Shown here in pieces: positions 9,401 through 17,087 of a DNA stretch of 64,000 nucleotides (its first letter is position 1; each line of letters opens with the position of its first letter). Position numbers and translations under genes: made by a program. The stretch covers positions 31,001 through 95,000 of the forward strand of contig CANQCR010000005.1 in NCBI GenBank assembly GCA_947589735.1. The letters run 5' to 3'. This stretch comes from an uncultured Bacilli bacterium (GTDB lineage: Bacteria; Bacillota_I; Bacilli_A; RF39; UBA660). The notes below the pieces were generated by a model. It worked only from the letters and a program-made list of their open reading frames with translations, ran no database searches and was not told the DNA's origin.

Positions 9401-10222
9401 TTGAACTGACCAGTATGGTAGGGCGGCTGCGTCAATTTGTTTTTTACCATCTGTTCTACCAGCAACCCAACCATAACCATAGAAAGAACGTGTGAATATA
9501 TTATTGAATACTGTATAGTTTGGTACAGGATAATTTTTACAATAACTAGAATCCTTATCTGGTTGTTGTTGACAGTTAAGATATTTAATTATCGCAAAGT
9601 TCATATTTTGTGGTTGATACCAAGAAGCTGTATCTGTGATCCATCTATCACTCCACTCTTCGTACCAATCCCAAGCACCCAAAGGAAGTCCTAAGACATC
9701 CATTTTTAAATATGGACCTTTGGTAGTTACGCCGTATAAACCATTACTTGAACTACTTCCTTTAAGATCGTTTTTACCAAGTATTTCTAGTTTAGTAGGT
9801 TTATTGTTATTTCCACCATTACCATTACCTGTTGTAAAATAGGCGGTATTACCTTCGTTTCCAAGGCCTTCATCTTTAGCACTTTTCCACCAATAATCAT
9901 ATGAAACTGATGGAAGTGTTCCACTACCAGAAACTTCGTCAAGTTTCCCATCCTTGTTACTATCTGTTTCTCTCCGGCACATTTCTCCAGTTGCGGGGTC
10001 GTAGTTACAACGTTTACCAGTTTCTTTATCTACGATGGTTATTCGAAAGCCAAGTCCAAATCCGGTACACCAACCAGTTTTACAACTATTATCCGTCTGT
10101 CCGGTACCTCCACCTCCGTGATCATCAGATGCATTTAACTGAGTCGTATTAACCAAAAACAGTAGTGCGAAACACATTGTATAAATAAGATATTTTAATT
10201 TCTTTTTCATTTTATCACCCAT
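6440..10222 (-). CDS. Very large exported Cys-rich protein, function unknown
   Basis: I do not recognise this 1260-residue protein. It starts MGDKMKKKLKYLIYTMCFALLFLVN, a signal peptide with a likely cleavage after TTQLNA; SD AGAGG lies 7 bases upstream. The mature part has about thirty cysteines and is rich in Trp, Tyr, Asn, Gly and Asp, which suggests a disulfide-stabilised extracellular protein, unusual for a Gram-positive. Two EF-hand-like calcium loops are visible: DSNKDGKLDE (87-96) and DKNGNGDGKFDG in the C-terminal half. There is no LPxTG signal or C-terminal membrane helix, so it is probably secreted or held non-covalently. It is monocistronic with its own promoter and terminator. 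No enzyme motif was identified; an adhesin or surface-layer role is only a guess. Confidence 0.75.
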   Translation of the reverse strand: MGDKMKKKLKYLIYTMCFALLFLVNTTQLNASDDHGGGGTGQTDNSCKTGWCTGFGLGFRITIVDKETGKRCNYDPATGEMCRRETDSNKDGKLDEVSGSGTLPSVSYDYWWKSAKDEGLGNEGNTAYFTTGNGNGGNNNKPTKLEILGKNDLKGSSSSNGLYGVTTKGPYLKMDVLGLPLGAWDWYEEWSDRWITDTASWYQPQNMNFAIIKYLNCQQQPDKDSSYCKNYPVPNYTVFNNIFTRSFYGYGWVAGRTDGKKQIDAAALPYWSVQNTFILFEQDLVLRTWNQNNRTLYMAGSVTEVMWMCDNGVGEQFGYYSHDPYNPPTACNYILASVGPQKGWNINLSTAAQEKSWPVGDGDDDRWSSEDPDSLSPKLPIGSSIASSTLKKFYQRKDTISLLNFWFTPDPCATALQKSLQRGDKDLYDSLEKDFSAWGDERLWFVKHYTYEQAKFLYDHTENKGFNCGSKITCGQKARAIYDACGKNPGDRCTISKDERYGSYEEALIAWSKDDVKGEQMITEANYEQSEFHTIYMKTQRRLNPYFYPEYTSNGGTGCPIVQCVQDNVNRVHKIAYKNRETDAALQADYKEYFNWLHNAVSKFYGTDKAGQDTLLLLERWWTVVGRDGPRCEEIINCPANEDIDNTCESENKNIVLEDYVFGENNEEAIKCWQKGFAYTNLDANGNQTGIVGSWAKKVGSGNDVCNLYCSEQVKFSLPGEVGTGTDDSDNPAIRAGTIFKWGLKRDTKNNVLGTITFTKKCVVRQDNILLADGSQYKPNCSNIRVDYSVDDWIETAQVGDRNTTQIDYVDPLEEYQYSDVNHDVSIDWLHPVQTQDIVGVTCGNNDPNCDKYLTPDDLTTYATYNIVYHDPLNWYGNKSTGEPEAKQDIVKKPAGSKGLPWYKWLGYGLPTAFMTPNGTYGADWVDKNGNGDGKFDGLLKLTFDHLGTKTNINGKAGISTKDFGDEEENNGAIAETHFDMLLQKVFGSTKLKYGCPFRIINELFGNDCKYEEDSMGNLVLTDDSPAYCDPKDDDKVESGDPDPNDDPDNPYNRRRYIRDIDVVFRVIDLISSTNITPNKNVVDNAFPGILGTGRIRGRNWAKLTDSEVEDVLSEDIYRKEPMYSLELNTTNIRYIRELNRQARSASGTYNAADPYTEMRMFDNDNDIENISNLPGYIGYYCVNYSGLNATTDTSIEGQDVYKYCASRFLSLLANDTFKNDHGGTRLEGSCVGHNSTARSRALAYVKPDKNGNFVGCPRN

Positions 10223-10271
10223 CTTATATCCTCTATTATTAATTATTTATACACTACGGTATACTAATAAA

Positions 10272-10300
10272 ATTGTATCAAAAAATAAGGGTAATGTAAA
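10272..10300 (-). promoter_or_regulatory. Promoter of the Cys-rich secreted protein gene
   Basis: Minus strand TTTACA (plus 10295-10300), 17-bp spacer, TACAAT (plus 10272-10277), about 50 bases before the start codon. Confidence 0.55.
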
Positions 10301-10331
10301 TACCATATTTGAAAGATATATTAATTTGAGT

Positions 10332-10360
10332 TTGACAATTTTAATTAATCAATATATACT
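10332..10360 (+). promoter_or_regulatory. Promoter of the paralogous helical pair
   Basis: Consensus TTGACA (10332-10337), 17-bp spacer, TATACT (10355-10360). It diverges from the promoter at 10272-10300. Confidence 0.75.
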
Positions 10361-10388
10361 AGTAAACCGTTAAAAAGAGGGGGATAAT

Positions 10389-11579
10389 ATGCCAGGATAT
10401 ATTGAAAGATTTATAGCTTATATTGATAAAGAAACCAAAAAATTACAAGAAAACATCTTAAAACAAGCTCTAATAGATGGACGACAGGAGTTAACAGCAT
10501 CGGATGATGAGGCCATCGATTACATAACCCAAATGGAAAATATCAAACGTCAGCTTTTAGCGCCAACATCTGAGTGGCCACTATTAGGAGAAGTATTCAT
10601 TCAATTTGATGAATTATCCACTATGATGAGTAAAGCTGGCTTAAAAATGCGTGATAAATTAGAAATTGTTATCCATTTATTAAGAAAAAACTTGGCAACT
10701 GAGATTGCCACAGGAGATTGTGTTGGTTTTGATGAAAGGTTAGTTTCTAGACACGAGTTTAAATATTTAACTAAAGATGAGGTATACGATATTCTTTATG
10801 ATAAAAAATATGGGAAATATATTAAAGGATACATGTCAATAGACGATAAACTTACCAAAGAAGAAGAACGAAAAGTTCAAGAATTAAAAGATGTGATTGA
10901 CTCTTATCCTGTTGATATCAAAGATGTTGCCGCAAAACACGTTTTATTAAAAGAACATCTTTTTGATAAATGGCCTCTTATTGATGAAGATGATATCGCT
11001 GTTGTTGTTTCTATTCTCTCATCTTTTGGCTTACATGAAGATATCTGTGCGTCACTAGGGTTTAGTTTAAGAAAGCAAATTACAAAAAGAGAAAAGGAAA
11101 AAGAAAGAGCTAATTTAAGCCAACCGAAGTATGTTTATAAATATCAAGAGGGGTTATCAGACCGAGAGTATAAAAGATTAAATCGAGCTTTAAGGCCATA
11201 TTTTGATTTAAATAGTATGGTTGCATCTCACCCTTTATCACTAAAAGAGCAAATTACGTGTACGAAGATACTTATGGATATGTTACTGGATGATGCGACA
11301 ATCATTGCTATTTTAAATCAAATTAATCGTCTTGGTTTAAAAGACAATCATCCAATAAAAAGATATCTTGAATTATACGATAAACTTATTTATTATCGTG
11401 GTGAGGATGGAATTGATGCTTTAATAACGGAATTAGAACAAACTTTTAAACAGTCATTTATGGCTGATAGTGAAGAGTATGAGATTATTAAATGTGTGCT
11501 TGATGATGATCTTAATAAGGCCTTAACATTAATTCCTCACACTTATGATTATGAAAGATTTAAAGCGAGGGAATTATAA
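10389..11579 (+). CDS. Conserved helical protein, paralogue of the next gene
   Basis: A 396-residue, charged, apparently all-helical soluble protein with no signal peptide or known domain. SD AAGAGGGGG precedes the ATG. Its C-terminal ~130 residues align with the next gene: LRPYFDLNSMV, KRYLELYDKLIYY, then LEQTFKQSFMADSEEYE. Segments such as VVVSILSSFGLHEDICASLGFSLRKQI look like weak internal repeats of the same helical unit. One base separates it from its paralogue, so the two are co-transcribed. Function unknown; it could be a cytoplasmic scaffold or partner-binding protein. Confidence 0.7.
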   Translation: MPGYIERFIAYIDKETKKLQENILKQALIDGRQELTASDDEAIDYITQMENIKRQLLAPTSEWPLLGEVFIQFDELSTMMSKAGLKMRDKLEIVIHLLRKNLATEIATGDCVGFDERLVSRHEFKYLTKDEVYDILYDKKYGKYIKGYMSIDDKLTKEEERKVQELKDVIDSYPVDIKDVAAKHVLLKEHLFDKWPLIDEDDIAVVVSILSSFGLHEDICASLGFSLRKQITKREKEKERANLSQPKYVYKYQEGLSDREYKRLNRALRPYFDLNSMVASHPLSLKEQITCTKILMDMLLDDATIIAILNQINRLGLKDNHPIKRYLELYDKLIYYRGEDGIDALITELEQTFKQSFMADSEEYEIIKCVLDDDLNKALTLIPHTYDYERFKAREL

Positions 11580-11580
11580 G

Positions 11581-12795
11581 ATGTCAAAGCAATCCCGGAA
11601 TTTAAAAAAATTGTGTGATAAATTAGAAGAACTGGGTAATCATTATATTGCTAAGTGTAGCCCTATTAATGGTCATAATGAACAATTAACAACCAAGGAG
11701 TTAGAAATTGCTCTTAATATGGGATCATTTTATACATGGCTTCAAAATTATGATGTGTTTAAAAAGGCTAAGATGTTATATCATCGTTTTGATCTTTTGG
11801 ATGCTTATGTTAATGCTTTTGGTTTTAGTCCTGTAGAAAAGGCTGATATCATTTTCGAAGTTATGAAAAGAAACATAGCAATAGGTATATTGAAATTTGA
11901 TGCTAAATCAGTAGATCAAAAGCGAAAATCACCATTAAATTATGAAAGATTAATGGAACAATTCCGCCGACCTTCTAAAAACTATATGCAAAGTTTTGAA
12001 CGGGTTTTTCTAGCAACCATTGAAGAATCTTTAGATAATAATTTCTTAGCATTAGGAGGAACATCAATATCTCATTTTGACAATTTAAAACAGCTTCATA
12101 ATCTTTTAAACGAACGTCTTTTTACTAATAACGATATGAACGATAAAGATGTTGGTGTTATAATGAAAGCCTTAGAGCCTTACTTTTTAGACCAAACACT
12201 TGTAGGAATTAAACTTTATCTTCAAAATAAGTTAGCTAATCAGGAAAAGATAAGGGAAGAAGACATAAAAAAAGAAGCCCTAAGACTTCATATATATCTT
12301 GAAAGAGAGACAATACAATCCAAACTAGTGCCTAGCTCTAAAGTTATGAGTAAAAAAGAGTATAATGCCTTATATCATGAATTATTAAGTTATTTTGATT
12401 TTGATAATATGCGCGCTATAAGGTATTTAAAAATGAATGAAATAATGCGTTGCCTTATTATATTAAGACAATTATCCTTTAACGATGATGTTATTAATCT
12501 TTTTTTAGCAACAATAGATACATATAATCAAAAAAGTGGCGAACATGCTATTATTCGCTATATGGATTTAAAAGAAAAACTACAGTATTATAAGGATACT
12601 CCGGAAGTAGTAGATCTTTTAAAAGAGGTAGAAGAAGCTTTTCAGCGAACTTTTATGGCCTCTTGTGATGATTATGAGTTTTTAAAACAATATCTTGATA
12701 TGGAACTTAATCTTGCCTTAGACCATCTCAAAGACAATTATTCTTATGAACATCAAAAGGTTTTAACTATTAAACCAAAAGAAAAGGACAATTAG
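11581..12795 (+). CDS. Conserved helical protein, paralogue of the previous gene
   Basis: A 404-residue protein. I take ATG 11581 (MSKQSRNLKK), because GAGGG lies about 10 bases upstream, rather than the ORF-track start at 11545 inside the preceding gene. Its C-terminus matches the upstream paralogue (LLSYFDFDNM, IRYMDLKEKLQYY, VEEAFQRTFMASCDDYEFL). The N-terminal halves differ strongly, so the duplication is old. No catalytic motif, membrane helix or signal peptide is visible. It ends in a bidirectional terminator shared with the convergent nucleotidase gene. Confidence 0.7.
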   Translation: MSKQSRNLKKLCDKLEELGNHYIAKCSPINGHNEQLTTKELEIALNMGSFYTWLQNYDVFKKAKMLYHRFDLLDAYVNAFGFSPVEKADIIFEVMKRNIAIGILKFDAKSVDQKRKSPLNYERLMEQFRRPSKNYMQSFERVFLATIEESLDNNFLALGGTSISHFDNLKQLHNLLNERLFTNNDMNDKDVGVIMKALEPYFLDQTLVGIKLYLQNKLANQEKIREEDIKKEALRLHIYLERETIQSKLVPSSKVMSKKEYNALYHELLSYFDFDNMRAIRYLKMNEIMRCLIILRQLSFNDDVINLFLATIDTYNQKSGEHAIIRYMDLKEKLQYYKDTPEVVDLLKEVEEAFQRTFMASCDDYEFLKQYLDMELNLALDHLKDNYSYEHQKVLTIKPKEKDN

Positions 12796-12802
12796 TCCTT
12801 TT
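12782..12802. terminator. Bidirectional terminator
   Basis: AAAAGGAC (12782-12789), loop AATTA, GTCCTTTT (12795-12802), flanked by A/T tracts on both sides. It serves the convergent genes 11581-12795 (+) and 12792-13403 (-); both stop codons lie in the loop region. Confidence 0.85.
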
Positions 12803-13403
12803 TTTCAATATTATGAACTTTCGCATAGACGTCATACCAACTATAACATCTTGTAATATTTTTATTATGGCACTTTTTATTATATCCGGCATTGAAACAG
12901 ATAACTGGTATTTTTTCTGATAACTTATCAATATTTTTAGGATTATCTTCAATCATAAGATCAATCTTTTGTTTTAAACAAGTATCAAGCTTATCTTCAT
13001 TAGAAAAGAAAATATTATCATAAGCGATATGATGCTTGTCTAACCATTCTAAAGTTATTTTCTTATTTTCTTTAAATGATAGTATTTCAACACCTTCAGC
13101 AAAGAAATTACCCCGAGCTGTTACTATATATATTTCGTGTCTTTCTTTTTTTAACTTTTTAATAACTTCACTAGCGAAAGGTCGAGGCTTTATCATAATG
13201 GTGTATTTTTTAAAGTATTTTTTCCAGAAAAGTAAATCGAGTTTATCATCAACACCAAAAATATCGGCTGATTCATAGGCTTCCGGATTAATAATTTGTT
13301 TATCTAATGTTTGATAATAAAATCTACTACCATAGTCTAGTATCCATTTTTCAATATCCGTTAGTACACCATCGATATCAATTCCAATACGCATTTTTAT
13401 CAT
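12792..13403 (-). CDS. HAD-family 5'-nucleotidase-like phosphatase
   Basis: A 203-residue HAD-superfamily protein. Motif I is IDIDGVLTDIE (nucleophile Asp in DxDG), motif II is in the IVTARG strand, and the Asp pair of motif IV is in DLMIEDNPKN. The pattern fits the 5'(3')-deoxyribonucleotidase / small-nucleotidase branch, which dephosphorylates nucleoside monophosphates or similar small phosphates. The start is either MIKM (13403) or the Met three codons later (13394); the SD is weak for both. It faces the upstream pair convergently and overlaps its stop by four bases. Confidence 0.75.
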   Translation of the reverse strand: MIKMRIGIDIDGVLTDIEKWILDYGSRFYYQTLDKQIINPEAYESADIFGVDDKLDLLFWKKYFKKYTIMIKPRPFASEVIKKLKKERHEIYIVTARGNFFAEGVEILSFKENKKITLEWLDKHHIAYDNIFFSNEDKLDTCLKQKIDLMIEDNPKNIDKLSEKIPVICFNAGYNKKCHNKNITRCYSWYDVYAKVHNIEKKD

Positions 13404-13432
13404 CTAACTTTCTATTTTAAACGTATCATATT

Positions 13433-13461
13433 TTAACATTATTTTCAAGGTGTGTTATAAT
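13433..13461 (+). promoter_or_regulatory. Extended -10 promoter of the GNAT operon
   Basis: TTAACA (13433-13438), 17-bp spacer, TGTGTTATAAT with TATAAT at 13456-13461. The -10 lies inside the ORF-track version of the next gene, which argues against its GTG start at 13450. Confidence 0.7.
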
Positions 13462-13482
13462 TTAGATGGGGGTATTGGGTGC

Positions 13483-14076
13483 ATGGATGAATATGATGGC
13501 ATAGGAAGTGTCTATTTTGAATTAGCTCTTAAAAAGAAAATACTTTTAGACGCTATAAAAGATAAAAGTGTTGATATTTTACTTGCTAAAAGAAAGATTA
13601 AAGAAATAGAAAGTGGTATGCAAGATATAAAAACGGGTGCCTTTTTTACTAAAGAACCTCTTATAAGTGATGATGTAATTGACATTAGAACACCATATCT
13701 TAGTATGGGTATATATTATATTTGTTTGCATGATCAAAAAGAAGTTATTGGCCTCATCGATTATCGTGGCTACCATAAAAGTAATTTAGGTGATGTTGGG
13801 TTATATATTAATGAAGAGTATCAACACCAAGGCTATGGTAAAAGAGCATTGACGTTATTTAGCTATTTTGCGTATAGCGGTAATATTGATGATTTTCGTA
13901 CTTATATTTATGAAGATAATTTAGCTTCTATTCATCTCGTTACATCGTTAGGCGGTAAACTTGTAAACAAAGGCGTGCACGAAGGAAAGACAATATTAAT
14001 TTTTGATATTGCTACCACGCCACAAGTTAAAGGCAAAGAAAAAAAGATTGGGGAGATTCATAGTGATAACAATTAG
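13483..14076 (+). CDS. GNAT-family N-acetyltransferase
   Basis: A 197-residue protein starting at ATG 13483 (MDEYDGIGSV), just downstream of the promoter. The C-terminal part has a GNAT fold: the strand DVGLYINEEYQHQGYGKRALTL contains the acetyl-CoA pyrophosphate loop QxxGxG/A (QHQGYGKRA), followed by YEDNLASIHLVTSLGGK. The N-terminal ~60 residues are helical and charged. The acetyl acceptor is not predictable. It overlaps the next acetyltransferase gene by 14 bases, so the two are translationally coupled. Confidence 0.8.
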   Translation: MDEYDGIGSVYFELALKKKILLDAIKDKSVDILLAKRKIKEIESGMQDIKTGAFFTKEPLISDDVIDIRTPYLSMGIYYICLHDQKEVIGLIDYRGYHKSNLGDVGLYINEEYQHQGYGKRALTLFSYFAYSGNIDDFRTYIYEDNLASIHLVTSLGGKLVNKGVHEGKTILIFDIATTPQVKGKEKKIGEIHSDNN

Positions 14077-14491
14077 AAAATATCAAGATAATGATTATGA
14101 TGCTGTAAATGAAATATTGAAACAGGCTTTTAATGTATCAAAAGCCCACAATCAAGATGCTAATAATTTAGAGTATGTAGCTTTAAAGGATGATGATATT
14201 CTTGGATATTTTATCATCCGTACTTGTCATGACATTATTATAAATAAAGATTATGCTTATCTTGAATATGTATGTGTTAAAGAAGAATATCAAAATCAAG
14301 GTATAGCTAGTGAAATGATGCGTTATGCGATTAGTGAAGGTAAACTTATGCATCTTTCTTATTTTGAATTAACATCTAATTATACGCGTAAAAGTGCTCA
14401 CCATGTTTATGAGAAATTAGGGTTTGTTAAAAGAGATACCTATGTTTATTCTTTATCTTTGGAGGGTGATAAAAATGTATCAAATGAGTGA
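14063..14491 (+). CDS. GNAT-family N-acetyltransferase (GTG start)
   Basis: A 142-residue acetyltransferase. The start is GTG 14063 (MITIRKYQDNDYDAVNEIL), with GGGGAG seven bases upstream; the ORF-track start at 14003 lies deep in the preceding gene without an SD. The conserved CoA-binding segment is LEYVCVKEEYQNQGIASEMMRYA and the C-terminal KSAHHVYEKLGFVKRD is typical of RimI-like or small-molecule acetyltransferases. Substrate unknown. Confidence 0.82.
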   Translation: MITIRKYQDNDYDAVNEILKQAFNVSKAHNQDANNLEYVALKDDDILGYFIIRTCHDIIINKDYAYLEYVCVKEEYQNQGIASEMMRYAISEGKLMHLSYFELTSNYTRKSAHHVYEKLGFVKRDTYVYSLSLEGDKNVSNE

Positions 14492-14828
14492 TGTGACTAA
14501 GGCAAGTCTTAATAATCTTTTTTCTAGAGGTATGGGGATGAGTCTAGATGCGTTTAGTGAGTTAACAATTGAAGAGCAAGAAGCTCTTTTCACTCAACAT
14601 CGTCAACATCGTGCTCCTAAAAAGACGATTAAAATGCGTATTGGTTCGGGTGAGACAGCGATGACATTAAATGTTCAAAGTGGCACAAAAGTTATGCTTA
14701 CTGGTGGGACTATTATTAGAGCTGGCGCTAACCCTGAAAGTGAGAGATTGCGAGTTAATCGTCGTATTGATAAAATACTTACTACACAGAAAGAAAAATC
14801 AAAAAGTTTACTTAAAAAGTATCATTAG
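14475..14828 (+). CDS. Small conserved protein of unknown function
   Basis: A 117-residue protein from ATG 14475 (MYQMSDVTKASL), preceded by GGAGGG inside the end of the acetyltransferase gene; the upstream 17 codons in the ORF track lack an SD. Features: helical N-terminus (SLDAFSELTIEEQEALF), a basic middle (RQHRAPKKTIKMRIG), a short beta-rich segment and a basic helical tail. No known domain was recognised. Third gene of the GNAT operon. Confidence 0.6.
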   Translation: MYQMSDVTKASLNNLFSRGMGMSLDAFSELTIEEQEALFTQHRQHRAPKKTIKMRIGSGETAMTLNVQSGTKVMLTGGTIIRAGANPESERLRVNRRIDKILTTQKEKSKSLLKKYH

Positions 14829-14840
14829 ATGATTTTTTTG
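14821..14840 (+). terminator. Weak terminator-like hairpin after the GNAT operon
   Basis: ATCAT, loop TAG, ATGAT, then seven T (14834-14839 and on). The stem is only 5 bp and AT-rich, so it may be leaky and let transcription run into the SDR gene. The stop codon forms the loop. Confidence 0.4.
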
Positions 14841-14841
14841 T

Positions 14842-14888
14842 TAAATCACCATATGAGTAATACTGCATATGATACAAAGGGTGATTTA
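14842..14888 (+). promoter_or_regulatory. Inverted repeat covering the SDR ribosome-binding site
   Basis: TAAATCACC (14842-14850) is complementary to GGTGATTTA (14880-14888), which abuts the ATG at 14889 and includes part of the SD AAAGGG. Just inside, CATATG and GCATATG can form a second stem, leaving a one-sided bulge ATACAAAG. Pairing would hide the SD. Regulatory function is inferred. Confidence 0.4.
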
Positions 14889-15809
14889 ATGAACTTTGAT
14901 TATCGTTATGGAAATACATGGTATAACTATTATAATCCAGTTGGAATTAAGAGTATAGAGTATGAAATAATGGCTCCTCCGCAAGAGCAAAAGAACCAAC
15001 CTGGACTTGAATATCTTATGAATCCTCGACCAATTTTTGATAATCCTAATTATAAAGGTAGTGGCAAACTAAAAGATAAGGTTGCTATAATAACGGGTGG
15101 TGATAGTGGTTTAGGTCGAGCTGCCGCTGTCGCTTTTGCTAAAGAAGGAGCTAAAGTAGTTATTCCTTATTATAATGAGCATATTGATGCCGAAGAAACA
15201 AAAAAATATATTGAAAGTTTAGATGGTGAGTGTCTTCTTTTAAGCGGTGATATTACTGATGAATCTTTTTGTAAGAAAATAGTTGATGAAACGTTAAAAC
15301 GTTTTGGTAAAATCGATATTCTTGTTAACAATGCCGGTGTGCAATATCAACAAGATGAGTTAACGTCTATTAGTGATGAACAATTCGATTGGACAATGAA
15401 AGTTAATGTTTATGGAATGTTTTATCTAACGAAAGAAGTTTTGCCACACTTAAAAAGTGGGGCTTCCATAATTAATTTAACATCTGTTACAACCTTTTAT
15501 GGTGAACCACAACTAATTGATTATGTAACTACTAAAGGAGCTATTGTTGGTTTTACGCGTTCGTTAGCTCGTAACTTAGCTTTAAAAAATATTCGTGTTA
15601 ATGCTATAGCGCCGGGATTCTTTTGGACTCCTCTTCAACCTGCCTGTTGGGAGGAAGATAAAATACCATCACTTGGTAGTGATGCGGCTATGGCAAGGGG
15701 AGCGATGCCTTATGAATTAGCCCCTACTTTTGTCTTTTTAGCCAGTGATGATTCAAGTTATATGACAGGGCAAGTTATTCATAACAATGGTGGTCAAATA
15801 ATGGGATAA
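14889..15809 (+). CDS. Short-chain dehydrogenase/reductase (YhdF/YghA-like)
   Basis: A 306-residue NAD(P)-dependent oxidoreductase; the start MNFDYRYGNTW at 14889 follows AAAGGGTG. After a ~65-residue N-terminal extension typical of the YhdF/YghA group (PPQEQKNQPGLEYLMNPRP), the Rossmann motif TGGDSGLGRAAA appears, then NNAG, a catalytic Ser in LTSVTT, and YVTTK as the YxxxK catalytic pair. The C-terminal SYMTGQVIHNNGGQIM is typical. In other Bacillota such enzymes are general-stress dehydrogenases of uncertain substrate. Confidence 0.88.
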   Translation: MNFDYRYGNTWYNYYNPVGIKSIEYEIMAPPQEQKNQPGLEYLMNPRPIFDNPNYKGSGKLKDKVAIITGGDSGLGRAAAVAFAKEGAKVVIPYYNEHIDAEETKKYIESLDGECLLLSGDITDESFCKKIVDETLKRFGKIDILVNNAGVQYQQDELTSISDEQFDWTMKVNVYGMFYLTKEVLPHLKSGASIINLTSVTTFYGEPQLIDYVTTKGAIVGFTRSLARNLALKNIRVNAIAPGFFWTPLQPACWEEDKIPSLGSDAAMARGAMPYELAPTFVFLASDDSSYMTGQVIHNNGGQIMG

Positions 15810-15832
15810 AATACTTTTATAGAGTATTTTAT
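15808..15832 (+). terminator. Terminator of the SDR gene
   Basis: AAAATACT (15808-15815), loop TTTATAG, AGTATTTT (15823-15830), then T-rich sequence; it starts at the stop codon. Confidence 0.7.
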
Positions 15833-15836
15833 TTTG

Positions 15837-15865
15837 TTGAAATAAGGTAGCATTTATAATATAAT
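15837..15865 (+). promoter_or_regulatory. Promoter of the envelope pair
   Basis: TTGAAA (15837-15842), 17-bp spacer, TATAAT (15860-15865), immediately after the SDR terminator. Confidence 0.7.
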
Positions 15866-15893
15866 ACTGAATAGTAGAGTTGAGGTAAGTAGG

Positions 15894-17087
15894 ATGAAGT
15901 TTGATTTTCGAAAAGTATTTGTTATCGTTAGTGCTATTTTTCTAAGTTTTATGGTGAGCTTTTATGGTTACCGTTTAGTTCATTTTTATCTTAAGGAAAA
16001 AGAGAAAGATACAACAACTTATACAATGATTGCGTATTTAACTAAAGAAGAAAACCTCATTAATAATAAATTAATTAAAGAGGAAAATAGATATTATTTC
16101 CCAAAAGATGCCGAGAATAATTATTTATATTTTAGTGGTTTAATGTACCGAATTCTTTATATGGATGATAAGACTATTTATGCGATTACTGATGAAGTTA
16201 TTACTAAATTAAAATACGGCATAACAAGTGATTATAATAGTTCTAATGTTAAAGTATGGTTAAATGAAGTCTTTTTAAATAATCTTAATAAAGAGTATTT
16301 AAATAGTGATGAAGTAAGACTTATAAATAAGGAGTTATATCAAAAAATTGGCGCTAAAGAAAGCCCTATTGTAGACCATGATATGTGGGTTTTAGATAAT
16401 GATGAGGGGCTTGTTTTAACTTCTACGGGTGAACTTATGAAACCAACTAATTATGAAGATTTCTTGGGTATTAAACCCTTAATTGAATTAAATGGTACTA
16501 AAAAATATATTACGGGTAAAGGTAGTATTGAAGAACCTTATTTATTTGAAGAAAGAGGCGCTAGTACTTTAAATGATTTATATGTAGGAGATTATTTGAT
16601 ATATAATGGTATGACTTTCCGCCTTATTGAAAAGAATGATGGTAGTGTTAAAGTTTTAAGCGTTGATAAATTAGATAAGCAATTAGCTTTTTCTGACAAA
16701 AGTAATGTTTATCAAACAAATAATAAAAAAGCTTTAGGTTATTATTTAAATAATACTTATCTAGATTTATTAAATAAAGATGATCTCATTTTAACTAAAT
16801 GGTATACTGGTGATTATCATTTTGATTATAAAGAAACTTTAAGTAGTAGTCTTAACGCTTATGTTGGTTTATTAAAAATTGGTGATTATTTTATTATGGA
16901 TTCTTTAAATAGTTACTTATTAACAAGAAGCGGTAATTATGTTTATACTATTAATAGCGAAGGTGGTTTATCCCTTACCTCTCCAACTAAAGTGCTTGAT
17001 ATTTATCCCGTTTTAACTTTAAAGAGTGATTTAAATGTCGGTAGTGGTTTAGGATATATGGATAATCCTTATGTAGTAGGTGAGTAA
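15894..17087 (+). CDS. Membrane-anchored extracellular protein with two DUF6273-like domains
   Basis: A 397-residue protein with an uncleaved N-terminal membrane helix (VFVIVSAIFLSFMVSFYGY) and an extracellular remainder. Two similar halves follow. The first contains SSNVKVWLNEVFLNNL and KPLIELNG ... GKGSIEEPYLF; the second contains GYYLNNTYLDLL and YPVLTLKSDL ... GSGLGYMDNPYVV. The WLN...FL and PVL.LKSDL...G.G...NPYVV patterns resemble DUF6273-type domains of gut Bacillota surface proteins. The next gene starts directly after the stop codon, so a shared envelope job with the glycosidase is likely. Function unknown. Confidence 0.65.
   Translation: MKFDFRKVFVIVSAIFLSFMVSFYGYRLVHFYLKEKEKDTTTYTMIAYLTKEENLINNKLIKEENRYYFPKDAENNYLYFSGLMYRILYMDDKTIYAITDEVITKLKYGITSDYNSSNVKVWLNEVFLNNLNKEYLNSDEVRLINKELYQKIGAKESPIVDHDMWVLDNDEGLVLTSTGELMKPTNYEDFLGIKPLIELNGTKKYITGKGSIEEPYLFEERGASTLNDLYVGDYLIYNGMTFRLIEKNDGSVKVLSVDKLDKQLAFSDKSNVYQTNNKKALGYYLNNTYLDLLNKDDLILTKWYTGDYHFDYKETLSSSLNAYVGLLKIGDYFIMDSLNSYLLTRSGNYVYTINSEGGLSLTSPTKVLDIYPVLTLKSDLNVGSGLGYMDNPYVVGE

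Noticed and set aside
9437-10152. Plus-strand ORFs of 68-85 codons opposite the Cys-rich secreted gene
   Set aside because: They are shadows of the minus-strand coding frame, without ribosome-binding sites or sensible protein composition.
13450-13482. N-terminal extension MCYNLDGG of the first GNAT gene in the ORF track
   Set aside because: These codons read through the -10 box TGTGTTATAAT, so they are not transcribed. The same error occurs at typA (45111, MCYNLES).
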